Shown: positions 30,222-39,647 of the stretch, one piece after another
Numbering within the stretch: the stretch's first letter is position 1
Layout of the letters: each line of letters opens with the position of its first letter
Program-made: the position numbers and the translations under genes
DNA from: DATGSL01 sp964645585
GTDB taxonomy: Bacteria > Verrucomicrobiota > Verrucomicrobiia > Opitutales > T3Sed10-336
Assembly (NCBI GenBank): GCA_964645585.1
Contig: CAZYAN010000019.1
Coordinates: 3,698 to 67,697, forward strand
DNA length: 64,000 bases
Direction: 5' to 3'
The notes under the pieces: generated by a model
Told to the model about the DNA's origin: nothing
Seen by the model: only the letters and a program-made list of their open reading frames with translations
Databases searched by the model: none

Positions 30222-33212
30222 ATGAGCTTTTCCGTTCGTTTTCGTGACCAAGCTTCGTCTTTCGGTCTTTTTACCCGATGCTTCCTGCTCTCGCTGCTCG
30301 TCGCCTGCTGCGCTGCCGGCACCGCGCGGGCGGAAGAAATCGCACCCGCCGAAACATCCACCTTGCATGTCATCATCGGCCTTGGGCAATCGCTCATGGT
30401 CGGCTCCCAGTCGGGAGACAGTCTGATCAGCACCGAGCCGGTCTGGCCGGACCAGGTCCTGATGTTCGACGTCGGGGAAAAAAGCGATGTGCGCATCGGG
30501 CTTGTAACTGGCGGCAACGACCGGGAAAACGTTGTTCTCGATCCCAATTCGATTACCGGATTTCGCCCGCTGGTCGCGCGGCGCGGGCAGGGTTCAGGCA
30601 ATCGCGGCGAGACACTCATGGAGTCACTGGCCAACACCTTGGCCACGGAGGCCAACAGCCAGGAGCAGCCGTTCCGCGTTCTCGCGTTCACCGCTGGCTT
30701 CGGCGGCTCCGCCTACAGCGCGTTGAAGAAGGGCGGTCAGGTTTACGCGAATATGCTGATCGCCTTGAACAAGGCGGTCGAGCTGGCGGCGATCGAGGGA
30801 TGGAACGTCGTGGTCGCGGGCTGCGTCATCAAACACGGGGAAGGCGACCTCAACAACAGCAATTACCTGAACAATTTGCTGGAATGGAGAAACGACGTCG
30901 ACGCCGATGTGAAAGCGATTACCGGACAAACCAGCGACGTCCATTTCATCATGAACCAGCCGACGACGCATCGCGGAACCACAGCGCCCCAATCATCGCT
31001 GGCGATGCTCGAGGCCCACAACACCAGTCCGTTTCACCACCTTGCGGGCGCTGATTATCCCTTCGGAACGGAATACGCCGCCGACGAGCTTCACATGACC
31101 GGGCCGGGGTATTTTCACATCGGCGAACAAATGGCCCGAGCCTGGCAGCAAGCGCTCTGGTCCGGTGCGGGAAAAGCGAAAATCACGCAAATAACCGATG
31201 CGAGCCGAACCGGAACAACCGTTACACTGACATATGAAGTTCCGGTTCCTCCGCTGGTGCTCGACACCACAACTGTCCCCGAACGCGATGCCAAAGGCTT
31301 CCGTTTCTTCGACAGCACCGGGGAAATTCCCATTGTCGGCGTCGCAGTCACCGACGATGGGACGGGAACAGGGGTTGGCGAGATTACGCTTGAACTGGCA
31401 CGTGCATCGAGCGGAATCCGTCAGCGTATCATCTACGCGCTCTCTCCGCAGTCGAGCACGCGATCCGCGGAAAATCGGGTTCGCGGAAACGTCCGCGACA
31501 GTGCCCCGGAAACGAGCGCCTACGATGGCCGGCCCCTTTACAATTGGGCGGTTGTTCAGGAGTTTAGCATTCCGGATCTGAAGGAGCCGGAGCTGGATGT
31601 CATTGTTGACGCCCCGTTCCTCGCCGGTGCGACCGTTCGCGGATTAGCCGTTAACGAGGCAACGCATCCCTTACTGTATTTCCCGCAAGGGGACAGCTTG
31701 CGCGCGAATATCGGTTCGGGCGGAGGGGCCACCACCATGCGGCATCACAACCCCATTCTCATTTTCCAGCTTCCCGAAACGCTTCCGGAAGGCGGAATAA
31801 AATGGGAACTCCGCTTCCACAAGCAGGGCGGAGCGAACAACCAGGATAATGCCGATCTTTACGGTCTCGATCCGCGAAAGGAGGGATTCGCCCTGTCGGA
31901 AGTCCTTTGGTATCATGGGCCCGAGGAAGATCCGCGCCCCTTCGCCACCCGCATCGCCGGCCCGGCCATGCTGCCCGCGGACGCGCCTGGCACGTCTTAC
32001 TCGTTTGATGTCACGGCCTTCATCGAAACCTTCTACGACGGCGATACGCTGCGCGCCGATGCGGAGCTGGCTTATTTTCGCTTGAACCCGGCTGTGGAGA
32101 TTCCGGTCGCGAGCCTTCGCCGTCAGGAAATTGTCAATACGGTGGGGGACCCGCTCGCTCCCACTTTGGAATTGCGAGGCAACCTGCCGCCGGCGCCGCC
32201 CGTGGTTGAAGTCACCCGTGCCGCGGCGATCGGAGGCGCCTTTGTTCGGGGAGCCGCCCAAAACAGTTCGACCCATCCCATTGGTTTCCATTTGTCAGGA
32301 CCCGCCACGGAGACGAACTCGACAGGAACCACGGGAAACAGCGGAAGCCGCCGGCACAACAATCCGATCATGATTTTCGAGCTTCCCGAGGAGCTGCCGG
32401 AAGAGGGAAACGCTTGGGAACTGATTTTTCATAAACAATCGTCGGGCAATCCCAAGGCGGTCGATCTTTACGGCCTTGATCCGCGCGCGCCCGATTTCGC
32501 TTTGAACGAGGTTCTCTTTTACGAAGGTCCCGAAACAGACGGGCGCGCCTTTGCCAGCTTGCTGGCAAAATCGATCATGACACCTGGCGATCCCGACGGC
32601 ACCGAATACACGGTGAACGTGACGGACTTTATTCGATCCTTTTACGAGGGCCGAATGCTGCTTCCCGAAGTGGAGAACGGCCGGGTTTACTTTCGGCTCA
32701 ATCTCGACGAGGTCATTGGGACCAGCGGGCCGCACCGGCAAAACATTTACAACCAAATCGACCACGAACTCGGTCCGGTTCTGCGGCTGATGAAAGTGCT
32801 TTCCGAGTCCGCCGCGTATCGTGACTGGGCTGAGTCGTTCGATCTCGATTTGGAAAGCGACGGGGCGCCGGAGGCGGATCCGGATCAGGATGGATTCAGC
32901 AACCGGCTGGAATTCGCGTTCGGAGCGAGCCCGATCGACCCGGACGGTTCGCTGTTCGAAACCCGGAGGGAGGGCGACAATTTGGTCCTGACGTTTTTGG
33001 CCCTGGCGTCTGGCGCGGATTACGAAGTGGAAACGACCTTGGATCTTTCCGCGGAATCGGGTTGGGCGCCGGCTCCCTCTGCCGAAATTATTCCGGGTTC
33101 GAATGAACCGGAACCGCCCGTCGGTTACACTCGTCAGCAGGCGATTATTGAGGTTGCCGGGGCTCCCGCACGCCAGTTTTTCCGGCTTCGCGTGACGTTT
33201 CCCGATTTCTGA
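30222..33212 (+). CDS. Large secreted SGNH-type esterase with duplicated beta modules
   Basis: A 996-residue exported protein. After the signal peptide (to about ARAEE), an SGNH/sialate-O-acetylesterase-like domain carries the nucleophile block GLGQSLMVGSQ (about 52-62), GFGGSAYS, and the catalytic DELHMTGPGYFH (about 290-300). Two related modules follow near 458-640 and 662-850 (both with THP, HNNPI, LPEELPE-like and YGLDPR), resembling DNRLRE-type beta domains. A calcium-type DPDQDGFSNRLEFAFG segment and the shared small module (ending FFRLRV) close the protein. It probably removes acyl groups from an extracellular glycan. ATG at 30222 is chosen for the signal peptide. Confidence 0.77.
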   Translation: MSFSVRFRDQASSFGLFTRCFLLSLLVACCAAGTARAEEIAPAETSTLHVIIGLGQSLMVGSQSGDSLISTEPVWPDQVLMFDVGEKSDVRIGLVTGGNDRENVVLDPNSITGFRPLVARRGQGSGNRGETLMESLANTLATEANSQEQPFRVLAFTAGFGGSAYSALKKGGQVYANMLIALNKAVELAAIEGWNVVVAGCVIKHGEGDLNNSNYLNNLLEWRNDVDADVKAITGQTSDVHFIMNQPTTHRGTTAPQSSLAMLEAHNTSPFHHLAGADYPFGTEYAADELHMTGPGYFHIGEQMARAWQQALWSGAGKAKITQITDASRTGTTVTLTYEVPVPPLVLDTTTVPERDAKGFRFFDSTGEIPIVGVAVTDDGTGTGVGEITLELARASSGIRQRIIYALSPQSSTRSAENRVRGNVRDSAPETSAYDGRPLYNWAVVQEFSIPDLKEPELDVIVDAPFLAGATVRGLAVNEATHPLLYFPQGDSLRANIGSGGGATTMRHHNPILIFQLPETLPEGGIKWELRFHKQGGANNQDNADLYGLDPRKEGFALSEVLWYHGPEEDPRPFATRIAGPAMLPADAPGTSYSFDVTAFIETFYDGDTLRADAELAYFRLNPAVEIPVASLRRQEIVNTVGDPLAPTLELRGNLPPAPPVVEVTRAAAIGGAFVRGAAQNSSTHPIGFHLSGPATETNSTGTTGNSGSRRHNNPIMIFELPEELPEEGNAWELIFHKQSSGNPKAVDLYGLDPRAPDFALNEVLFYEGPETDGRAFASLLAKSIMTPGDPDGTEYTVNVTDFIRSFYEGRMLLPEVENGRVYFRLNLDEVIGTSGPHRQNIYNQIDHELGPVLRLMKVLSESAAYRDWAESFDLDLESDGAPEADPDQDGFSNRLEFAFGASPIDPDGSLFETRREGDNLVLTFLALASGADYEVETTLDLSAESGWAPAPSAEIIPGSNEPEPPVGYTRQQAIIEVAGAPARQFFRLRVTFPDF

Positions 33213-33273
33213 TCGAACGACTTGGCTCGCGCCGGGAAAACATTGCGGTCGGGCGGCGACGGCCACCCGAAAA

Positions 33274-35373
33274 TCACTCTTGCAATGTTTTGCCCGGATT
33301 CCAGAACCCGTCGATGACCGATATGTTCGCCGTCCGGCCGGGCTCCTGTTCGTCTTCGAGGAGCAGGTCGCTCAGCATCGTGATCGCGCGTTCTCCTTGG
33401 AGATCCCAATTTTCACATATTCCGGTCTCCTCCCAGCCGCCGTCCGGCACGCTGAGTGAAACCAGACCGATGTCGGCCGGCACTCTCCAGCCGGCGCTCT
33501 TCAGCCACCGGCGCACCTGATCAACCCGGTCGCTGATGACGACCTCCGGCCGCGTTCGGTCGATCCAGTCGAGGAACACCGGCTTCCGCCAGTTGTCACC
33601 GGAGAGGAGGCCGGGGAGGCTCGCGCTCCGTCGCTCCCGCTGGCAGGCAAGACAGGCGGCGAGCCACCGGCCGTCGCTTTGGCGGCCCGATTCAGAACTG
33701 AGGGCGAAGCCGATTCCGCGGCGTCCGAGGGTCTTGCACATTTCCACTGCCAGGAGCACCGCCTTGAAATGATTGGCCCGGACCCGATGAATTCCCTCTT
33801 CGCCCGATTCAGCGCCAATCGCGACCATGGCGAGTGAGGAGATTTGCCGGAAGAACGACCCGATCCTCTTTTGGTGCGGCCCGAACACGATTCCTGAGAA
33901 TCCGCCTGCTTGTATTCGCTGTACCAGCACATCGGGCGATTGGAAGGTGTTCTCGATCACCTCGAGCCGAAAGCCTGTTGCTTCGGCCCGGCGCCGCGCG
34001 CCCGCGAGACATTTGGCGAGACCTGCCGCGCGTGCGGGAACGCGCACCTGTTGCGGCGCGGGGCCGACAAAGGCGATTGCCGGCGGCCGGTCGGGACCGC
34101 GTCCGTGGCGCCGGTTTCGCATCAGCGCGCGCAGGTGAGGGTGCGGGCGATAGCCCATCGATCGCGCGATCTCCTGGACCCGGGATCGCGTTGTTTCCGC
34201 GACGAGCGGACTGCCGCTAAGGCAAAGAGACGCGGTGGAAGGATGCACCCGCGCTTTCGCGGCGACGTCCTTCAAGGAAGGCGGCTTGGCCGGAACGCGG
34301 GCTGTTAAGCCTTGGGAAACCGAGCGCCTCCGGTCTGGCGCCGTTGCCGCCGCCCCGCTCTGCCGCCGGACCGTTTCGCCGGGGTTCCATTCTCCGGTGA
34401 CGAGAAGATTGTGGGGAAATTTCTGGAGGCCGAGGTGATTGTCTCGGAGGAGGGCGATGAGCAACGTCACGGCACGCTCGCCTTGCGTTGCCCAGCTCTG
34501 ATTGATCCCCGTGTGACGATCATTGAAGGAAGCATTCAAAGCGACCAGGCCGATGTCGTCGGGGATCGCATAACCGGCATCAGCCAGCCAGCCGGGAATA
34601 TCTTCCTTCCCGCCGATGATGACATCCGGGCGCGTTTTCTCCAACCAGCTGAGAAACGTCTCCCGGGTCCAGGAGCGAGCGAGCAACGGTGCCGGCGGAT
34701 CCGGGAGCCGCGCTTCGTGCTGTTTAAGAAGATACGGTGCCAGCCACCTGTGCTCGGTTTTGCGGCTGACCGCCTCTTTCAATGCGATGCCCATCCGCCG
34801 GTAGCCGAGACGGCTGCATTCGGCCAGCGCGGTCAGCATTCCGTGATAGTGATGATGGCGGATCCGATGGAGGCCCGGTTCCAGCAGGCTTGGCCCGAGA
34901 GCAACGACAGCGAGTCGCTCCCACTTCCATGTCAAGGTTCGCACAGCCTGACGGGATGGTCCCAGAATCACGCCTCGAATGCCCCGAGCGTACAGAATTT
35001 CGCCCAGCCGCGGCGCCTCGTCGATGGTTGTCGAAAACTCCTCGAGTCGAAAGCCTCGCGCCGCGGCCTGCTGTTTGGCCCGAGCGAGGCAATGGCTCAC
35101 CTCTGGGATCCAGTCTTCCCAGCGCAAACCCGATTGCTGGATATGCACGAAGGCCAGCGGCGGTGTTCCGGAGCTGATTTTCCCGCGCCGCCGGGCATGC
35201 ATCAACGTGCTGACGTACGGGTGCGGATGGTAACCGAGCTCGGCGGCGATTCTCAGCACCCGCTCCTTCGTGGCGGCGGAGATGCGCGGGCTGTCCTTCA
35301 GGGAGAGCGAAACGGTCGAATGATGCACCCCCGCCTTCTCAGCGATTTCTGTGAGCGTGACAGCTTTCGACAC
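33274..35373 (-). CDS. Tandem LacI-LacI fusion transcriptional regulator
   Basis: One 699-residue chain holding two complete LacI-family proteins head to tail. The first helix-turn-helix is at about 3-60 (VTLTEIAEKAGVHHSTVSLSL, RISAATKERVLRIAAELGYHPHP). The second is at about 365-420 (PSLKDVAAKARVHPSTASLCL, RVQEIARSMGYRPHP). Each is followed by its own ligand-binding domain ending in the same block (TGINQSWATQGERAVTLL ... WNPGET; TGICENWDLQGERAITML ... WNPGKT). Ordinary members are about 340 residues and dimerise; this chain is a built-in dimer with two different DNA-reading heads. GTG at 35373 starts right before the first domain, with AGGA upstream. Longer in-frame starts exist. It is divergent from the next gene. 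Confidence 0.85.
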   Translation of the reverse strand: MSKAVTLTEIAEKAGVHHSTVSLSLKDSPRISAATKERVLRIAAELGYHPHPYVSTLMHARRRGKISSGTPPLAFVHIQQSGLRWEDWIPEVSHCLARAKQQAAARGFRLEEFSTTIDEAPRLGEILYARGIRGVILGPSRQAVRTLTWKWERLAVVALGPSLLEPGLHRIRHHHYHGMLTALAECSRLGYRRMGIALKEAVSRKTEHRWLAPYLLKQHEARLPDPPAPLLARSWTRETFLSWLEKTRPDVIIGGKEDIPGWLADAGYAIPDDIGLVALNASFNDRHTGINQSWATQGERAVTLLIALLRDNHLGLQKFPHNLLVTGEWNPGETVRRQSGAAATAPDRRRSVSQGLTARVPAKPPSLKDVAAKARVHPSTASLCLSGSPLVAETTRSRVQEIARSMGYRPHPHLRALMRNRRHGRGPDRPPAIAFVGPAPQQVRVPARAAGLAKCLAGARRRAEATGFRLEVIENTFQSPDVLVQRIQAGGFSGIVFGPHQKRIGSFFRQISSLAMVAIGAESGEEGIHRVRANHFKAVLLAVEMCKTLGRRGIGFALSSESGRQSDGRWLAACLACQRERRSASLPGLLSGDNWRKPVFLDWIDRTRPEVVISDRVDQVRRWLKSAGWRVPADIGLVSLSVPDGGWEETGICENWDLQGERAITMLSDLLLEDEQEPGRTANISVIDGFWNPGKTLQE

Positions 35374-35414
35374 GCCTGGAATCCTAGGGGCGCCATCGGC
35401 GAGAACAAGCGATT

Positions 35415-35429
35415 TTTCAACAATGTGAA
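35415..35429. promoter_or_regulatory. Shared motif TTTCAACAATGTGAA (site B)
   Basis: Identical over 15 bases to 29253-29267. It lies 42 bases upstream of the tandem LacI start and between this gene and the divergent large surface protein. This is the expected place for autoregulation. Confidence 0.45.
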
Positions 35430-35603
35430 TTCCGCTGCCCTTTTTCTTTTGTGCGAACGTCCTGTTTAATGGTTGGTGTCGGCCGGGGACCGAGCCGCAA
35501 GGTTCCGCCACCGGTTCAGCGATCTTTCCCCGCGCCGCAGCAACCACACGCCCAACCTTCGCCGCCTTCCGCGCGCGTTCATCCCTTCATCACTGGAGCA
35601 GTT

Positions 35604-38600
35604 ATGAAAGATCAACATCACCCTCCTCTTCGCGCCGCTCTGGCTGTCGCCGCGTTAGCCGCCGCTGCGCTCGTTCCTCTATCGGCGAACGCCGACTGGA
35701 AAATCGTCGACGATTTCGAAACTTACGAAGTCGGCCTCCTCAACGCGATCGAGTCACCATGGACGGCACACCGTGGAACGGGCACCGGAGCATTCTTCGA
35801 GGAAGCGGGTAATCAATTCCTGGGCTTCGGCTGGAACGGAACCAGCGCCTACCGGTCCGCATCCCGCCCCCTGCCGGAGGCGCTCGCGATCCAGCCGGGC
35901 GAACAGGTTACCGTGTTTCTGCGGTTTCGATCGATCTCAGCGACCGTTCAGGAGGCGAACTTCGGCTTGGCGTTCGATACGGATACAAATGACCACGGAC
36001 CGCTAAATTCATTCCGTGTACAAACGGGCTTGCGCTCCAACGGCAGCGAAACACCCGACTTCGGCGTCTGGGACGGCGATGCATTCAAGACACTCACGCA
36101 AATAGATCTGAATACTTGGTACAATTTGTGGTACGTGATCGATCACAGCGCTGAAACGTTTCAACTTTACCTGACGACCGAGAGCGAGGACGCAACGCTC
36201 GCGAACCGGTTAACCGACGGCACGACCGATACCTTCGCCTTTCGGAGCGGCGGCAGCCCGGCGGACGTTCTCAACCACATTTTGACATTGGGTAATCTCG
36301 GGGGAACGAAAGAGGGAACCCACCTCGACAACATCTGGATCGACAAAAGCGGAGAAAACCTCGAGTTCGTGAGTCTCGAAACGCTGCCGGGTGCTATCCA
36401 GTGGCCGTACGCCGTCCAATTCGGTTCCGATGGTTTCTACGACGGGGCGAAGTTCGTCCGCAACAAACCGTCCGAGTGGCTCCTTCAGCCGGACGCCTTG
36501 CGCCTCGAACCAGATGAAGCGGCCTTTCACGACTCGTTCGCAATGGTCAACGCCATCAACTATCAGCCCGGTTCCGATTTCGCCGTGCGCACACGGATGA
36601 CCTTGACCGCGCTCGGCAGCGGAACCGCGGACAATGCTGTCGGGCTCGCGTTGCTGGGGACCGGCGCGCCGGGCACGAGCGATGAGTTTTATCGCGCGCA
36701 GTGGGTTCCGAACAGTTCGTCCGGCAGCCGTATTCAGATTGTGGATGGTGTCAACGGGACCGTTTTGGCGGACGGTGCCTGGACGGGCCTTCATCCGGAC
36801 AGCGGCAATCCGAACGAAGGGATCGGCGCCACCTTCACGTTTCTCGTTACCGCGGAATTTCAAAGTGGCGGCGCTCTCGATCTGACGTTTCACCTGACGG
36901 ATGAAAACGGCCATTCACAGAATGTGACCGCCACCATTTCGGAGCCGCTGGCCGGGAACTGGTTTGGTTTGGGCGCGCGGCACAGCTCCAGTCAGAATCC
37001 CGCCTGGGATTTCGTTGATTTCGCGATCGTGGAACCGTGGGAGCTGGATTTTGAGCCGATGGAGGCGCCCTTTTCCCTGACCTTTGGAATGAACACGGGA
37101 AATGCCGATGGGGCGGGCTTGCTGCGGAACCGCCCGGACGCCTTCGAGCTTCAGTGGGACGCCCTCCGTTACACGTCCACTGGCGGTTTCACTTCCGTCG
37201 GAGCGCTCGCCTCGGTCGAAAACTACGTGAATAATCAGGACTTCACCCTCGAGGCGGAAATGACCCTGAGACAAATCGAGGACGCGGCTTTGCAGCGGAC
37301 CGGATTTGCTGTCTTGGGCGGGCCGCATGTTCCTGGTACCGCTTCATTTGACATCGCGAACGACACCGATTTTTACGGCCTGATCTGGTATCCCGCCGTT
37401 TATTCGGGTGACACCATTATTTCACGCATCGAAATTCGCGACGGCTTTAATGGGGAGCGTTTGGCGGAAGCCGTTTGGGAAGGCTTGCATCCGAGCATCG
37501 AAAACGGCGGCACCGGCGGGATCGGCAACCGGTATCACATGAAGGCTGAAGGTACGTATGATGCGGTGGGCACGCTGACACTCAGCTTCACGCTGAGCGA
37601 CGATGTGACCGATGGCGCGGGACACACGCAGACGATTTCTGTCGAGCTTCCCAATCCGTATCAAGGAAACCTGTTTGGCATCGGAGGCCGAATGATTGAT
37701 GGGCAATTTGCCGACCCGCAGTTCGATTATTTTACCTTCTCGATGAATGTTGGCGAGCCGCCGTCGGAGGTGGAGTCAGATCCGGCGATTACCTGGCCGT
37801 TTGCCTTCGCCTACGGTTCCGAGGAGGAGCGCAATGATGATTCCGACCTTCGTCAAAACTTCGAAGAGGAGTGGTCGCTCGATCCGCAATCGCTTCGGTT
37901 GTCGCCGGACTCGGCGACGTATCGAAATTCACTGGCGACGACCCGCGTGTTCAACTTCGAGCCGGGCACGGACTTCTTTATCCGCACCCGGTTCACTGTA
38001 GAAAGCCTCGCCGCCACTGAAGCGGACAATCGCGTCGCCATCGCCTTGTTTGGCGATTCAGATCGGGAGGTATTCGCTCCGGCAAACGACAGCACGTATC
38101 ATACCCTGCAATGGATCCCGGCCGGTCCTGGCGGCGGCAGCCTCGTTGTGCGGCAGGGTATGAACGGTGCGGAACTCAGCCGGACGGATTTCTCCGCCTT
38201 GGCCAATCCCCCGGTTCTCACGACAGGATCGCCCAATGACCTCTACTTCCACGCACGCTATGACGAAGGCGGTGAACTGGAGTACGTCGGAATCTTGGTG
38301 GATGCGGAAGGCCGGGAGGCGTTCGTCAGCGGAACGCTGGCTTCTCCTCCGACCGGAAACCGATTCGGGTTCGGGGCGCGCCACCGGAGTGCTGAAAGTC
38401 CGATTTGGACCTTTGAGGAATTCGTGTGGACAGGCGAGGCCACTCGGCCGGATCGCACCATCACTGGAGCGCCGGTTACTGTTTATGCAACGCCCGGCAG
38501 AACACCTGACGATGCCGGTGCCGCCAACGCTGTGGGCCGCCGGAACGTGATCGATCCCGATACGGGTATGCCGCGGCACGAAGGATCGTACAGCACGGAT

Positions 38601-39557
38601 GAGGAATACACGTTTCCTTCACAATCATGGGTCGGGAATGCCGGCAGCGTGCCGCACTGCCGGACACACGCCGTCTTCCTCTTTTTTGAGCTTCCTGAAC
38701 TGACGGGCGAAGAGTGGATCGACTACGCGGAACTGTCGCTGGTTCGCCTCGACGACGCAAGGGGGACCGGTCCCGGCAACATCGATATATACGGTCTCGG
38801 CGTTGTTTCGGCGACAACGCTTTCCAGTGAACTCTGGCATGCGGGACCCGATGACGATTCCGAAGGCGTCCAGAAATTGCAGGACAATTATCTGGCGAGC
38901 GGCGATAATACGACAACTGGCCGAATCACGACCAGCATCGACGGGAACGAAAGCCTCACGCAGTATCTCCAGTCGCTTTACTCCAGCGGGGCGCAACCGG
39001 GAGATTATGCGGTGATTCGTCTTTCCTACGATGTCGATGATAATCCAAACCGCAACGGCACGAATCGCTACCAATTCCAGAGCGCTTCGGGCTCGCGGGG
39101 CGAAGACGATCCGATTCTGACCGTTTACGTCGGAGGGCGCGAAGCGCCGGCCGGGGCCACGTTCGCCGACTGGCAAAGTGTTCACTTCACCGAAAGTGAA
39201 CTCGTCGATCCTGCGGTGAGCGGTCCGGAAGCAGCGCCGGCTGGCGATGGAGTTCCCAACCTGATGAAATACGCGATGAACCTGGACGCGAAAGTTCCCT
39301 TCATCGGAAGCGACTTGGTTTCGTCAGCTTTCGAGGACGGTGCTCTTACGCTGACATACCTGGAGCGCAAGGATGTTCAGGATATTGAATACGTCGTTGA
39401 AAGTTCGGCCGATCTCTTAACCTGGGACAGCGGTCCCGGCTCCGTCGAGGAGATCGCCCGGGTGGATGACGGCGATGTTGAAATCGTAACGGTTCGCGCG
39501 ATTCTGACACCCGGTCAACCGCGCGCCTTTCTCCAGTTGCGAATCCGGCAGCTCTAG
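35604..39557 (+). CDS. Large secreted protein with three tandem lectin-like modules
   Basis: A 1317-residue exported protein of unknown function. The signal peptide ends near SANAD. A PEP-CTERM-protein-like beta domain comes first (DDFETYEVGLLNAI, about 35-255). Three related modules of about 215-240 residues follow, starting near 264, 489 and 728 (WPYAVQFGS, FSLTFGMNT, WPFAFAYGS), each with LLQPDALRL/WSLDPQSLRL-like and FAVRTRM/FFIRTRF-like blocks. A DNRLRE-like domain (about 957-1190) and the shared small C-terminal module (YVVESSADLLTW ... LQLRIRQL) end it. It may bind a polysaccharide. ATG at 35604 has GGAG six bases upstream. A terminator follows. Confidence 0.75.
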   Translation: MKDQHHPPLRAALAVAALAAAALVPLSANADWKIVDDFETYEVGLLNAIESPWTAHRGTGTGAFFEEAGNQFLGFGWNGTSAYRSASRPLPEALAIQPGEQVTVFLRFRSISATVQEANFGLAFDTDTNDHGPLNSFRVQTGLRSNGSETPDFGVWDGDAFKTLTQIDLNTWYNLWYVIDHSAETFQLYLTTESEDATLANRLTDGTTDTFAFRSGGSPADVLNHILTLGNLGGTKEGTHLDNIWIDKSGENLEFVSLETLPGAIQWPYAVQFGSDGFYDGAKFVRNKPSEWLLQPDALRLEPDEAAFHDSFAMVNAINYQPGSDFAVRTRMTLTALGSGTADNAVGLALLGTGAPGTSDEFYRAQWVPNSSSGSRIQIVDGVNGTVLADGAWTGLHPDSGNPNEGIGATFTFLVTAEFQSGGALDLTFHLTDENGHSQNVTATISEPLAGNWFGLGARHSSSQNPAWDFVDFAIVEPWELDFEPMEAPFSLTFGMNTGNADGAGLLRNRPDAFELQWDALRYTSTGGFTSVGALASVENYVNNQDFTLEAEMTLRQIEDAALQRTGFAVLGGPHVPGTASFDIANDTDFYGLIWYPAVYSGDTIISRIEIRDGFNGERLAEAVWEGLHPSIENGGTGGIGNRYHMKAEGTYDAVGTLTLSFTLSDDVTDGAGHTQTISVELPNPYQGNLFGIGGRMIDGQFADPQFDYFTFSMNVGEPPSEVESDPAITWPFAFAYGSEEERNDDSDLRQNFEEEWSLDPQSLRLSPDSATYRNSLATTRVFNFEPGTDFFIRTRFTVESLAATEADNRVAIALFGDSDREVFAPANDSTYHTLQWIPAGPGGGSLVVRQGMNGAELSRTDFSALANPPVLTTGSPNDLYFHARYDEGGELEYVGILVDAEGREAFVSGTLASPPTGNRFGFGARHRSAESPIWTFEEFVWTGEATRPDRTITGAPVTVYATPGRTPDDAGAANAVGRRNVIDPDTGMPRHEGSYSTDEEYTFPSQSWVGNAGSVPHCRTHAVFLFFELPELTGEEWIDYAELSLVRLDDARGTGPGNIDIYGLGVVSATTLSSELWHAGPDDDSEGVQKLQDNYLASGDNTTTGRITTSIDGNESLTQYLQSLYSSGAQPGDYAVIRLSYDVDDNPNRNGTNRYQFQSASGSRGEDDPILTVYVGGREAPAGATFADWQSVHFTESELVDPAVSGPEAAPAGDGVPNLMKYAMNLDAKVPFIGSDLVSSAFEDGALTLTYLERKDVQDIEYVVESSADLLTWDSGPGSVEEIARVDDGDVEIVTVRAILTPGQPRAFLQLRIRQL

Positions 39558-39573
39558 ATTCATTGTGCCATTG

Positions 39574-39619
39574 CCCCGTCCGTCTCGATCCGCATTCGAG
39601 GCGGGCGGGGTTTGTTCGT
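39574..39619 (+). terminator. Intrinsic terminator after the large lectin-like gene
   Basis: CCCCGTCCGTCTCGA (39574-39588) pairs with TCGAGGCGGGCGGGG (39596-39610) over 15 bp with two T-G wobbles, followed by TTTGTTCGT. It lies in the 90-base gap between two convergent genes. Confidence 0.7.
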
Positions 39620-39647
39620 CCCGTGATTCCGTGGGTGCCGCAATAAT

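Noticed and set aside
33213..33273. Possible terminator between the convergent SGNH and tandem LacI genes
   Set aside because: The inverted segment pairs over only about five bases before a mismatch and has no T tract in either direction.
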